Positions 41,974 through 50,897 of a stretch of DNA of 64,000 nt are shown in pieces. The stretch covers positions 1 to 64,000 of the forward strand of contig JAWXCE010000002.1 in the NCBI GenBank assembly GCA_034440495.1, written 5' to 3'. This DNA is from JAWXCE01 sp034440495 (lineage in GTDB: Bacteria; Pseudomonadota; Alphaproteobacteria; Rhizobiales; Rhodomicrobiaceae). The stretch's first letter is position 1. Each line of letters starts with the position of its first letter. The notes beneath the pieces are model-generated. The model made no database searches and had not been told where the DNA came from. It was given only the letters and a program-made list of their open reading frames with translations. A program made the translations under genes and the position numbers.

Positions 41974-43227
41974 TCAGAACTTCACGCGGGCGCCGATAAT
42001 TACCGATTGCCAGGGTTCGAGTTGCGCTTCCGCCGCGCCTGCATCGTCCGCGACGCGCGCTTGGGCTTCGTAATGCGAGTAATGCGCGTAAAGTTCCGTC
42101 GCTGCCGCGTCAAAAGCCTGCATGACGCCGAAGCCCCGCCGCTCCACCTGTGTCGAGGCAATGTAATCATTTGCAGCGCTTGCGCCGATCACGGGGAGGC
42201 CCGAGGGGCTTACTGCGTCACGCCCGGCGAAAAAGTCGTTGTAGCGGCCATATTCGCCGAACACTGTTGTGGCGCCAAGCGGCGTCCATTTGCCGATAAT
42301 CCCGAGATGGCCATATACCACTGCCGCGTCCTCGCGGGCTTGCCCATAGAACGAGCGCTGATCGGCGCCGAAATGGGCGTAAAGCCCGGTCGGCACGTGC
42401 GTCAGAAGGAGCGAGCCGCGCGCGCTGCTGGCGTTTAGCGTTTCCTGATCGGCAAAATAGCCTATGGCGGCGGAGATTTTCACGTCGCCCAATTGCCCGT
42501 CATAGGTCGCTGAGGCGTCCCACAGGTCGTTTTCGCCCCAGTCGCCCTGCACGGCGAAACCGCGCCACGCCGGGCTTTCGTAGCGGACGTAATCGCCGCG
42601 CGGCGTGTCATTGGCTGACGCAATGGCGCCCCACCGCAAGCCCGTCAGATCGCCGCTTTTGTTGCGCACGAAAAAGGAGGTCGTCGCCAGCGTGTCTGGC
42701 GAGGTGTTCACCGTAATGAACCATAGCTTGTAATAAATCAGCGAGTTGGTGGCGGGCGAAAGCTGGCCCACTGAAACTGCGCCCAAATCCTCCGACTTCA
42801 CCCACCAGTAAGCTTGGCGGCTGCGGATCGACTGGCCGGTTTCGTTCGATTCGTCGATGCCCTCATCATTTAGCTGGCTCACATTGCTCGACCCGGCGTC
42901 GCGCACCTCGGTTTCGATGACAAAGCCCGCATCAACTTTTTTCGTCGCCGCCGCCTTGCCGGAGAAGATAAATCGAGAGGACGAGAAAATGTTGTCCACG
43001 ATATAAGCGTCGGTGGCGAGGCCGTCGTCCCACATCAGCGCTGCGCGGTTGACCTGGCCGGAGACTTTCAGCGACATTTTATCTGCGCGCTGTGTGGCGG
43101 CGCTGGCTTCCAATTCCGCCAGCCGCTCCTCTATCGTCGTAGAATCGTTTGTCTGCGCAAAAGCGGCGGATGCCTGCAAACTAATAAAAAAAACGAATGT
43201 GAAAAAACCAGTTTTGAAAAAACTCAC
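41974..43227 (-). CDS. Outer-membrane porin
   Basis: This 417-residue protein has a signal peptide ending near AFAQ, then a short coiled-coil-like segment (TIEERLAELEASAATQRADK). A long series of alternating beta strands follows, ending in the terminal phenylalanine of GARVKF, the outer-membrane insertion signal. The LKVSGQVNRAALMWDDG opening and the SIRSRQAYWWVKSEDLGAVSVGQ segment resemble alphaproteobacterial trimeric porins. It probably forms a general or anion diffusion channel. It is divergent from the ion-channel gene. Confidence 0.85.
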   Translation of the reverse strand: MSFFKTGFFTFVFFISLQASAAFAQTNDSTTIEERLAELEASAATQRADKMSLKVSGQVNRAALMWDDGLATDAYIVDNIFSSSRFIFSGKAAATKKVDAGFVIETEVRDAGSSNVSQLNDEGIDESNETGQSIRSRQAYWWVKSEDLGAVSVGQLSPATNSLIYYKLWFITVNTSPDTLATTSFFVRNKSGDLTGLRWGAIASANDTPRGDYVRYESPAWRGFAVQGDWGENDLWDASATYDGQLGDVKISAAIGYFADQETLNASSARGSLLLTHVPTGLYAHFGADQRSFYGQAREDAAVVYGHLGIIGKWTPLGATTVFGEYGRYNDFFAGRDAVSPSGLPVIGASAANDYIASTQVERRGFGVMQAFDAAATELYAHYSHYEAQARVADDAGAAEAQLEPWQSVIIGARVKF

Positions 43228-43356
43228 TCATGCCTACTTTCATAAATACGTAAAGCCTCCGTATTTATCGACGAACAAAGCCGTTCGTCAAATCGTATTT
43301 TTACCGCTCCTTCCGTGATGAAGCAACTTACGAAAGTGCGGCGTTGAATTCGCTGA

Positions 43357-44238
43357 GTGAAAAAGATGGCTACGAAAAAGACCGCCCGCGCCGCTCCAAA
43401 GAAGGCCACACCCATGACCGCCATGGACAACGTAGCGCCGGGCCTTCGCGAACAGGTGCGCGCGATCATCGAGCACCGCTCGTGGGAGCGTTTCATCACC
43501 GGCCTCATCATCGTTAACGCCATCACGCTCGGGCTGGAGACGAGCGCGGGCGCGATGTCCGCCGCCGGGCCGTTCATCGAGGCGCTAGACACGGCTGTCC
43601 TCGCCATTTTCGTCGCGGAGATCGCGTTGCGGCTTTTTGTCTATCGCGCGGCATTCTGGCGCGATCCGTGGAGTGTGTTCGATTTCGTCGTGGTCGCCAT
43701 TGCGCTCGCGCCAGCGTCGGGCGATCTCGCCGTGCTGCGCTCGCTCCGCGTCATCCGCGCGCCGCGGCTGATTTCCACCGTGCAATCCATGCGCCGCGTG
43801 GTGAACGGACTGATGCAGGCCATCCCCGGCATGGGCGCCGTCATCATGCTACTCCTCCTCATCCTCTATATATTCTCCGTTATGGCGACGAAGCTTTACG
43901 GAGAAACGGTGCCCGAGCTGTTCGGCACCCTCGGCGACAGCGCGTTCTCGCTGTTCATTGTCATGACGCTGGAAGGCTGGGCGGACATGGCGCGGCAGGT
44001 GATGGTGAAGCACCCCAGCGCGTGGCTATTTTTCCTCGTTTTCATCCTGACAACCAGCTTCGCCGTGCTAAACCTGTTCATCGGCACCATCGTGGACGCC
44101 ATGCAGCAGGAGCAGGAGGCGGAGCTTGCCGCCGACCGTGTGCGCGACGCGGCGAACATGGGCGAGGTGCTGAACGAGCTGCGCGAGGTGAAGGCGGAAC
44201 TGGCCGCCATCCGCGCGCGCGTGGAAGCGCCCCGGTGA
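43357..44238 (+). CDS. Voltage-gated cation channel of the bacterial Nav/Cav family
   Basis: This 293-residue protein has a basic N-terminus, six membrane segments and a C-terminal coiled coil (EVLNELREVKAELAAIRARV). The voltage sensor S4 carries R128, R131, R134 and R137 at every third position with a proline in between. The S4-S5 and S5 region STVQSMRRVVNGLMQAIPGM resembles NavAb and NaChBac. The pore filter is TLEGWAD at residues 204-210. NaChBac-type sodium channels have TLESWAS; glycine and a terminal aspartate resemble the native calcium channel CavMr as I recall it. Calcium or mixed selectivity is therefore possible. The start may be GTG 43357 or ATG 43366. It is divergent from a porin. 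Confidence 0.88.
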   Translation: MKKMATKKTARAAPKKATPMTAMDNVAPGLREQVRAIIEHRSWERFITGLIIVNAITLGLETSAGAMSAAGPFIEALDTAVLAIFVAEIALRLFVYRAAFWRDPWSVFDFVVVAIALAPASGDLAVLRSLRVIRAPRLISTVQSMRRVVNGLMQAIPGMGAVIMLLLLILYIFSVMATKLYGETVPELFGTLGDSAFSLFIVMTLEGWADMARQVMVKHPSAWLFFLVFILTTSFAVLNLFIGTIVDAMQQEQEAELAADRVRDAANMGEVLNELREVKAELAAIRARVEAPR

Positions 44239-44278
44239 CGGTCGCTCGCTTCAAGCCGGAGAATGACCGATTGATTTC

Positions 44279-44294
44279 ATGAACCGTTGTTCAT
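44279..44294. promoter_or_regulatory. Inverted repeat, probable TetR-family operator
   Basis: ATGAAC at 44279-44284 and GTTCAT at 44289-44294 are perfect inverted arms around CGTT. The element ends six bases before the first possible start codon of the TetR-type gene, where an autoregulatory site is expected. A weaker ATGA-N4-TCAT at 44939-44950 lies before the downstream gene. Confidence 0.5.
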
Positions 44295-44300
44295 ATAGTC

Positions 44301-44900
44301 GTGGCCATGGAGAATGTTAGAGGCAGACCACGCAGTTTTGATAAGGACGACGTGCTGGAGCGCATCACCTGCGTGTTTTGGGAACGCGGTTTTGATGGAG
44401 CCACCTACGAGCAAATGGAAGCCGAAACTGGCTTGAAGCGTCAGAGCCTGATTTACGCTTTCGGCGATAAGCGCGCGTTGTTCTTGGCGGCTCTCCAGCA
44501 TTACCGGACAACGCGGGTAGAGGCCGTATGCGCGGCCCTCGCCTCTGCGAAAACCGCCAAACAGGGAGTAGCGGCTGCCTTTGACATCTGGCGCGGGGAC
44601 GCATCTCGTCAACGTCATCGCGGCTGTCTTCTCGTGACGACGGCTGGCGAGGTAGCTCCTTTTGACGCAGACGTTGCCAAGCAAATTGCTATCGCTCACA
44701 AAAAACTTCTGACCGCGTTTGAGGATGCCTTTGAACAAGCCGGTGCGGAACGAAGCCTGCAAAGGAAGACGGACGCCGCCGCCCTTGCCATGTTGGCGGT
44801 TGCAACCGGGGACGGATCACTTTTGCATGCGCGAAACGAAAATGATGGAGGGTCAACGCAACTCGCGCTTGATAGCCTCTTCTCCCTGATTTTTGATTGA
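44301..44900 (+). CDS. TetR-family transcriptional regulator
   Basis: This protein of about 199 residues has an N-terminal helix-turn-helix (GRPRSFDKDDVLERITCVFWERGFDGATYEQMEAETGLKR, residues about 8-47; given for extent) followed by the YAFGDKRALFLAAL segment. The C-terminal ligand domain carries HRGCLLVTTAGEVAP with one cysteine, as in the TetR_C group of redox or aldehyde-responsive repressors such as AcrR/NemR-like proteins. The effector is unknown. It probably controls itself and the downstream AhpD-like gene. GTG 44301 or ATG 44307 may be used. Confidence 0.85.
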   Translation: MAMENVRGRPRSFDKDDVLERITCVFWERGFDGATYEQMEAETGLKRQSLIYAFGDKRALFLAALQHYRTTRVEAVCAALASAKTAKQGVAAAFDIWRGDASRQRHRGCLLVTTAGEVAPFDADVAKQIAIAHKKLLTAFEDAFEQAGAERSLQRKTDAAALAMLAVATGDGSLLHARNENDGGSTQLALDSLFSLIFD

Positions 44901-44963
44901 AGCGCACCGCGCACGAAAAGCACGTCTGATTTTATAAATGAAAGATCATAAAAGGAGTTGCTG

Positions 44964-45536
44964 ATGACGTTTCCGCTTCACGACGAGAACAATGCGCCCG
45001 AAGCGTCGCGGGTGGCGCTAGAAAATACGAAACGTCTTTTTGGCATGATCCCGAATCTTGAGCGGGTTATGGCCTCCGCGCCCCCGCTTCTCCGCAGCTA
45101 TTCGGCGGCGTGGGGTCTTTTTGACGAAACCACGTTCACCCCGAGCGAACGTCAGGTCGTGTACCTCACTGCGAATTATGAAAACGAGTGTGAATACTGC
45201 GTGCCCTGGCATTCTTTGCTGGCGGAGAAAGCCGGTTTACAACCGGAGCATATCAAAGCTTTGCGCGAAGGCGCCGCACTATCCGATCCGAAACTGGAGG
45301 CGTTGCGCGGTTTCGCCAAAGCCTTGATCGCCAATCGCGGCAAAGTTTCGCCCGCCGAGATCTCCGCATTTTTTAAGGCGGGTTACAATCAAACGCACGC
45401 TCTGGAGGTCGTCCTGGGCCTTGCGATCAAGACGATGAGCAATTACACGACGTCGATTGCGGCAACGCCCTTGGACAAACCGGTTCAACATCTTTCATGG
45501 CGCAAACCAAAAATTCAGTTGCGCGGAGAAGAATAA
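44964..45536 (+). CDS. AhpD-like carboxymuconolactone decarboxylase family protein
   Basis: This 190-residue protein has the AhpD core: YLTANYENECEYCVPWHSLLAEKAG with a CxxC-type pair (ECEYC) and the downstream histidine. The IPNLERVMASAPPLLRSYSAAWGLFD segment precedes it. Such proteins are alkylhydroperoxidase-like or act as disulfide reductases. The ATG at 44964 has AAGGAG six bases upstream and is preferred to the TTG at 44958. It is likely co-transcribed with the TetR-type gene, and a role in oxidative or electrophile defence would fit. Confidence 0.85.
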   Translation: MTFPLHDENNAPEASRVALENTKRLFGMIPNLERVMASAPPLLRSYSAAWGLFDETTFTPSERQVVYLTANYENECEYCVPWHSLLAEKAGLQPEHIKALREGAALSDPKLEALRGFAKALIANRGKVSPAEISAFFKAGYNQTHALEVVLGLAIKTMSNYTTSIAATPLDKPVQHLSWRKPKIQLRGEE

Positions 45537-45596
45537 TTGCGCCGCCATATCCGCGAGCGAGTGGAGACGTCGCGCTGAATCGGCTAGGCTCGGCCT

Positions 45597-46391
45597 ATGA
45601 AGCAGTATCTTGATCTGTTGCGGCACGTGAAGGAGCGCGGGCTGGAGCGCGGCGACCGCACCGGCGTGGGCACGCGCTCCGTGTTCGGCTGGCAGATGCG
45701 GTTCGACCTCACCGACGGCTTCCCGCTCGTCACCACCAAGCGGCTGCATGTGAAGTCTATCATCCACGAGCTTTTGTGGTTTTTGTCGGGTGCGACAAAT
45801 ACGCGCTATTTACGGGATAATAGTGTGTCTATCTGGGATGAGTGGGCGGACGCGGAGGGCGAACTCGGGCCGGTTTACGGCCGTCAATGGCGCTCGTGGG
45901 GGGCGCCGGACGGGCGCGAGATCGACCAGATCGCCGCTGTGCAGGACAGCTTGCGGCTCAATCCGGAATCGCGCCGCCATATCGTCACCGCCTGGAATCC
46001 GGCCGACGTGGAGAAAATGGCGCTGCCGCCATGCCATTGCCTGTTCCAGTTCTATGTGGCGGAAGGGCGACTGTCGTGCCAGCTCTATCAACGGTCGGCG
46101 GATGTGTTTCTCGGCGTGCCGTTCAACATCGCCTCTTACGCGCTGCTCACCATGATGATGGCGCAAACGACCGGCCTGCAGCCGGGCGAGTTCATTCACA
46201 CCCTCGGCGACGCCCATCTTTATCTAAACCACCTCGATCAGGCGGAAAAGCAACTTGCGCGCCCGCCCCGCGCATTGCCCAGGATGATGCTAAACCCTGA
46301 TATCGGCAACGTTTTCGATTTCACATATGCCGACTTCACCTTGAGCGGCTACGAGCCCCATCCCGCCATCAAAGCCCCGATTGCAGTTTAA
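45597..46391 (+). CDS. thyA: Thymidylate synthase
   Basis: This 264-residue enzyme methylates dUMP to dTMP using methylenetetrahydrofolate. The catalytic cysteine is in ALPPCHCLFQFYV, the dUMP-binding segment is QRSADVFLGVPFNIASYA, and RGDRTGVGTRSVFGWQMRFDL is at the N-terminus. Length equals E. coli ThyA. It is followed four bases later by folA, which regenerates the tetrahydrofolate used here. Confidence 0.98.
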   Translation: MKQYLDLLRHVKERGLERGDRTGVGTRSVFGWQMRFDLTDGFPLVTTKRLHVKSIIHELLWFLSGATNTRYLRDNSVSIWDEWADAEGELGPVYGRQWRSWGAPDGREIDQIAAVQDSLRLNPESRRHIVTAWNPADVEKMALPPCHCLFQFYVAEGRLSCQLYQRSADVFLGVPFNIASYALLTMMMAQTTGLQPGEFIHTLGDAHLYLNHLDQAEKQLARPPRALPRMMLNPDIGNVFDFTYADFTLSGYEPHPAIKAPIAV

Positions 46392-46395
46392 ACCC

Positions 46396-46908
46396 ATGCC
46401 AGACCCTGCCATTGCCTTCATCGTCGCCGTGTCCGAGAACGGCGTCATCGGCCGCAACGGTGAGTTGCCATGGCGGCTGAAGTCCGAGTTGCGAATGTTC
46501 CGCCGCCTCACGTTAGGCAAGCCTGTTATCATGGGCCGCAAAACTTTCGAATCGCTTGGCAAGCCGCTGGATGGCCGCACCAATATCGTCGTCAGCCGCT
46601 CCGGGTTTTTAGCCGATGGCGTTTCTGCCTTCTCATCGGTTGATGAGGCCATCGACTTTGGATTAAGGCGCGCGGAGGCAGCCGGGCAACCCGAGATTTT
46701 TGTGATTGGCGGCGCTGAGATTTTCACATCCGCCATGTCGCGCGCGAGCCGCGTCTATCTCACGCAGGTTCACGCCGTGGTGGAAGGGGATGTTTTCCTT
46801 GCGCCGCTCGATCCAAAGCTTTGGCGCGAGGTCAGCAGCCAGTTTCACGCCCGGCGCGAAGGGGATGACCACGATTACACCGCAAAGATTTTCGAATGCA
46901 TTTTATAG
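46396..46908 (+). CDS. folA: Dihydrofolate reductase
   Basis: This 170-residue enzyme reduces dihydrofolate with NADPH. Visible motifs are VIGRNGELPWRLKSELRMFR, GKPVIMGRKTFESLG, TNIVVSRSGF and the nucleotide-binding VIGGAEIF. The catalytic acidic residue normally in WRLP(K)xD is at KSELRMFR, so glutamate replaces aspartate as in many bacterial enzymes. ATG 46396 is taken; an in-frame TTG at 46381 would overlap thyA. It forms an operon with thyA. Confidence 0.95.
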   Translation: MPDPAIAFIVAVSENGVIGRNGELPWRLKSELRMFRRLTLGKPVIMGRKTFESLGKPLDGRTNIVVSRSGFLADGVSAFSSVDEAIDFGLRRAEAAGQPEIFVIGGAEIFTSAMSRASRVYLTQVHAVVEGDVFLAPLDPKLWREVSSQFHARREGDDHDYTAKIFECIL

Positions 46909-47157
46909 TGGAAACGCCTTCACACCTTGCCGCGTTAGCGATGTTGCCAAAATTTAATGCCGTTCAGCCATTCCGGCGTCTCGCGCGCCTTTCCCATCCA
47001 TTGCGAAGCGCACCCGGCGTGCTTATAAAGCGTGTAGATCGGCAGTCACGGTCAAAATCTTACTGCGGCGAACCTAGCGTTAATATTTTTCAGCGCTTTA
47101 AGTCATTCAACGCAAATCAGCATGAAGCTTGAGTATATTTGAAAGGGACACACGAAC

Positions 47158-48309
47158 ATGTCTTGGAGCAGTCAAAACGGCGGCGGCGGCTGGAAGGGCG
47201 GCGGCGGAGGCGGCGGCCCATGGGGACAGGGCCCTGGTGGCGGCGGCGCTGGCGGGCCATCTCCTGATCTGGAAGAGTTGCTGAAACGCAGCCAGGATCG
47301 TCTGAAGCAGGCCATGCCTGGTGGCGGTCTGAGCGGGCTTCTCATCGCGGTGCTGCTCTTTGGCGGCCTTTTAGCGGTTGCTATTTACGGCTTTACCGTT
47401 CGCGTCCAGCCGGAGCAGATCGGCGTGGTGCTGCGCTTCGGCAAATTCGACCGCACGCTAAACCCGGGCCTGAACTTCCGCTGGCCGCACCCGGTTGAAA
47501 CCGTCTACACACCAAACGTTACGTTTTATAATCGCACCGAAATCGGCTTTTCCACAGCACAAATCTCCAACTTCTCCGGGCCGACAACCACCGGAAGCGA
47601 TGTGCCGAAGGAAAGTCTGATGCTGACTGGCGACGAGAACATCGTCGATGTCGACTTCATTGTTTTGTGGCGCATCAAGGACGCAGCCGCCTTCCTGTTC
47701 AACATTCAAGATGCGCCTTCAACAGTGAAAGCTGTTGCTGAAAGCGCGATGCGCGAAGTGACGGGCGCACAGGACATCACGCCGATCCTGACAAAAAGCC
47801 GTAAGGAGACCGAGGACGCCGTTCTCGCCCTCATGCAAAAAACCCTCGATAGCTACGGGGCTGGCGTTGAAATTCAGCAGGTAAATCTTCAGAAGGTTGA
47901 CCCACCGTCGCAGGTCATCGACGCGTTCCGCGACGTGCAGGCGGCTCGCGCCGACCAGGAGCGCTTGCAGAACGAAGCGCAGGGCTATGCTAATAAGGTC
48001 ATTCCTGAAGCCCGAGGCGAGTCGCAGAAGATCATTCAGGCCGCTCAAGGTTATCGTGAGCAGGCTGTTGCCGAAGCGACAGGCCGCACCCAGCGCTTTC
48101 TGAAGGTTTATGAGGAATACGCGAAAGCGCCTGAAGTCACGCGCCAGCGCATTTTCCTTGAAACCATGGAGCGAGTGTTTGGCAACATGGACAAAATCAT
48201 CATCGACGAAAAAGGCGCCGGTGGAGTTGTCCCCTACCTGCCGCTCAACGAAGTTGCAAAGCCACGCCCGGACGCCACCGGGCGCACCTATTCGACGCAA
48301 GGGAACTAA
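47158..48309 (+). CDS. hflK: HflK, SPFH-domain regulator of FtsH
   Basis: This 383-residue protein has a glycine-rich N-terminus, one transmembrane helix (residues about 60-82) and an SPFH/band 7 domain (VRVQPEQIGVVLRFGKFDRT, PGLNFRWPHPVETV). A coiled coil with QNEAQGYANKVIPEARGES follows. HflK and HflC form a periplasmic cage around FtsH protease and limit its activity. hflC begins three bases after the stop. A 249-base gap upstream should carry the promoter. Confidence 0.96.
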   Translation: MSWSSQNGGGGWKGGGGGGGPWGQGPGGGGAGGPSPDLEELLKRSQDRLKQAMPGGGLSGLLIAVLLFGGLLAVAIYGFTVRVQPEQIGVVLRFGKFDRTLNPGLNFRWPHPVETVYTPNVTFYNRTEIGFSTAQISNFSGPTTTGSDVPKESLMLTGDENIVDVDFIVLWRIKDAAAFLFNIQDAPSTVKAVAESAMREVTGAQDITPILTKSRKETEDAVLALMQKTLDSYGAGVEIQQVNLQKVDPPSQVIDAFRDVQAARADQERLQNEAQGYANKVIPEARGESQKIIQAAQGYREQAVAEATGRTQRFLKVYEEYAKAPEVTRQRIFLETMERVFGNMDKIIIDEKGAGGVVPYLPLNEVAKPRPDATGRTYSTQGN

Positions 48310-48312
48310 GCC

Positions 48313-49212
48313 ATGAAAACATTTGGCGCAATACTACTGGTGATCCTGGGCGCTGGCGCGTTCGTCGCCCTTAACTCGTTTTACATCGTAAGCCAGACCC
48401 AGCAGGCGATTGTACTGCAGTTTGGCGACCCTGTGAAAGTGGTTACAGACCCGGGTCTGAAATATAAAATACCGTTTGTGCAGAATGTTGAATATTTCGA
48501 CAAGCGCATTCTGGAACTCGACTCACAGCCGCAGGAAGTTATTGCTTCGGATCAGAAGCGATTGGTCGTCGATGCATTCGCCCGTTACCGGATCATCAAT
48601 CCCCTGCTCTATTATCAGACTGTTCGTAACGAGGTTGGCGCATCAACCCGTCTAGATAACATCATTGACTCAACGTTGCGCCGCGTTCTGGGCACCGCAA
48701 ATTTCAGCGATGTTGTACGAGACCGGCGCGAAGAGTTGATGATGCAAATCGCAACAACGGTGAATGCCGACGCGAAAAATCTGGGAATGGAGATCGTAGA
48801 TGTCCGCATTAAGCGCGCGGATTTGCCCGAGCCAAACAGCCAAGCGATTTTCCGTCGGATGCAAACGGAGCGTCAGCGGGAAAGCTTTGAAATCCGCGCA
48901 CAAGGCTCCGAGGCCGCCCAGACAATTAGGTCCAACGCAGACCGTCAAGTTACGATCCTGATCGCCGAAGCCAACCGCGACGCCGAACAGACACGAGGCG
49001 AAGGCGATGGCCTGCGCAACAAAATCTACGCCGACGCTTTTAGTAAAGACCCAGACTTCTTCTCGTTTTATCGCTCCATGCAGGCGTATGAGGAGGCTTT
49101 GAAGGCTGGGGATACGCGGATGGTGCTGTCGCCAAATTCCGAGTTCTTCAAATTCTTCAACAATCCATCGGGCTTAGCAACACCTAGCGTAGCGCCGGCC
49201 CCTCCTCGCTAA
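48313..49212 (+). CDS. hflC: HflC, SPFH-domain regulator of FtsH
   Basis: This 299-residue partner of HflK opens with a membrane helix (FGAILLVILGAGAFVALNSF) and an SPFH domain (YIVSQTQQAIVLQFGDPVKV, KIPFVQNVEYFDKRIL). RIKRADLPEPNSQAIFRRMQ and ERQRESFEIRAQGSEAAQ follow. The end is proline-rich. It lies three bases after hflK and upstream of a DegP-type protease, forming an envelope protein-quality operon. Confidence 0.96.
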   Translation: MKTFGAILLVILGAGAFVALNSFYIVSQTQQAIVLQFGDPVKVVTDPGLKYKIPFVQNVEYFDKRILELDSQPQEVIASDQKRLVVDAFARYRIINPLLYYQTVRNEVGASTRLDNIIDSTLRRVLGTANFSDVVRDRREELMMQIATTVNADAKNLGMEIVDVRIKRADLPEPNSQAIFRRMQTERQRESFEIRAQGSEAAQTIRSNADRQVTILIAEANRDAEQTRGEGDGLRNKIYADAFSKDPDFFSFYRSMQAYEEALKAGDTRMVLSPNSEFFKFFNNPSGLATPSVAPAPPR

Positions 49213-49366
49213 TGTAGCGGATAAGGAGGCTTTCACAACGCCGTGGAAGTCTCCTTAATCTCTTGCTAGCCACTGGTGAGCGGCCAATCCTTTTGCTACA
49301 CTCTGTGAACATTCTAAGAAATCTTGCTTCGCGACATTCTCGCGAATATGCGGAGTTGAAGCTCAA

Positions 49367-50872
49367 ATGATTGGTGACGTGAGAAAAGTTCAAGCACAGC
49401 GGAGAAGAAAACGGATCAAGTCTATTGCGCAATTTGCGGCTTTGTCGGCCCTCCTCATCATTTTCACTGGCACAACAAATAATAGCGCGCCCGCTGGCCC
49501 GGAAACCGCCACCCGCGGCCCGGCTTCCGTTGCTGATCTAGCCGCTCAACTTCAGGGTGCTGTGGTCAATATCTCCACCGAGCAGATATTCAAAGGCGTG
49601 CAGAACATGCCCGCTCCGCCTCAACAAGGCGCGCCGTCCGAAGATTTCTTCGAGGATTTTCTTGACCGTCAGCAGCGCGGCGGCGATGGCGCGAAGCGTG
49701 TCAGTTCGCTCGGCTCCGGCTTCGTCATTGATCCGAAAGGCTACATAGTCACCAACAACCACGTGATTGAAGGCGCGGACGATATCTATGTAAACTTCAC
49801 CGACGGGACGAAACTCAAAGTCGTTGAGGTTGTCGGCAAGGATATCAAAATTGACCTTGCACTGCTCCGCGTCGAGCCGAAAAAACCGCTGACCGCCGTG
49901 CCATTCGGGGACAGCGGCCGCATCCGTGTTGGCGATTGGGTGATGGCGATTGGCAATCCGTTCGGCCTCGGCGGCTCTGTCACCGTCGGTATCTTGTCGG
50001 CCACGCGCCGCGACATTAACGCCGGGCCCTATGATGAGTTTTTGCAAACTGACGCCGCGATCAACCGCGGCAATTCCGGCGGCCCCCTGTTCAGCATGAA
50101 TGGCGAGGTGGTCGGTGTGAATACAGCGATAATTTCCCCGACAGGCGGTTCTATTGGTATTGGCTTCGCCGTGCCATCCAACACTGTTGCTCAGGTCGTT
50201 GCGCAACTGCGCAAATATGGTGAAACGCGGCGCGGCTGGCTCGGCGTCCGCATCCAGACAGTTGGCGACGATATCGCCGAAAGCGTGGGTTTGCCGCTGA
50301 CTGGGGGAGCGCTCATTGCCAGCGTCACGCCAGAGGGGCCGGCGGCGAAAGCCGGTATCAAGGTTGGTGACATCATCCTCAATTTTGACGGTCTCGACGT
50401 CACCGAGTTGCGCGGGCTGCCGCGTATTGTCGCGCAGACGGAGGTTGGCAAGCAGGTCGAGATCAAGCTTTGGCGCGAGGGCGAGCGCAAAACGCTGAAA
50501 GCGCGAATCGAGCGGCTGGATGAAGGGGAAGTTGTCCCCAAGGTCAAGAAAAGTGAAGTCAAGCCAAATGCGCAGTATGTCATGGGGCTGGCGCTCTCGC
50601 CCATGACTGACGAACTGCGCTCGCGCTTCGACATCGACAAATCCATCAATGGCCTGGTGGTGACGGAGGTCGATCCTGCAAGCGAAGCAGGCGACAAGAG
50701 CATCAAGCCGGGCGACGTGATTCTAGAAGTGACGAACGAGAAGGTCGTGACGCCGCAGGATTTCGCCAAGCGTGTGCGCCAGCTCAAGGAGCTGAAGCGC
50801 AAGACCGCGCTTCTGCTGCTGGCGGACGCTGGCGGCTCGATGAATTTCGTCGCGGTGCCAATTACGAAATAG
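49367..50872 (+). CDS. degP: DegP/HtrA (Do-like) periplasmic serine protease
   Basis: This 501-residue protease has an N-terminal membrane segment or signal (FAALSALLIIFTGTT), a trypsin-like domain and two PDZ domains. The catalytic triad is visible in TNNHVIEGADD (His), KIDLALLRV (Asp) and AAINRGNSGGPL (Ser). PDZ1 contains RRGWLGVRIQTV and PDZ2 contains YVMGLALSPM. It degrades or refolds damaged periplasmic proteins. The hflK-hflC-degP order is widely conserved in Alphaproteobacteria. The exact member (DegP, DegQ or MucD) cannot be told from sequence by eye. Confidence 0.93.
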   Translation: MIGDVRKVQAQRRRKRIKSIAQFAALSALLIIFTGTTNNSAPAGPETATRGPASVADLAAQLQGAVVNISTEQIFKGVQNMPAPPQQGAPSEDFFEDFLDRQQRGGDGAKRVSSLGSGFVIDPKGYIVTNNHVIEGADDIYVNFTDGTKLKVVEVVGKDIKIDLALLRVEPKKPLTAVPFGDSGRIRVGDWVMAIGNPFGLGGSVTVGILSATRRDINAGPYDEFLQTDAAINRGNSGGPLFSMNGEVVGVNTAIISPTGGSIGIGFAVPSNTVAQVVAQLRKYGETRRGWLGVRIQTVGDDIAESVGLPLTGGALIASVTPEGPAAKAGIKVGDIILNFDGLDVTELRGLPRIVAQTEVGKQVEIKLWREGERKTLKARIERLDEGEVVPKVKKSEVKPNAQYVMGLALSPMTDELRSRFDIDKSINGLVVTEVDPASEAGDKSIKPGDVILEVTNEKVVTPQDFAKRVRQLKELKRKTALLLLADAGGSMNFVAVPITK

Positions 50873-50897
50873 AAGCAATTACGTATATTTGCGCTGG

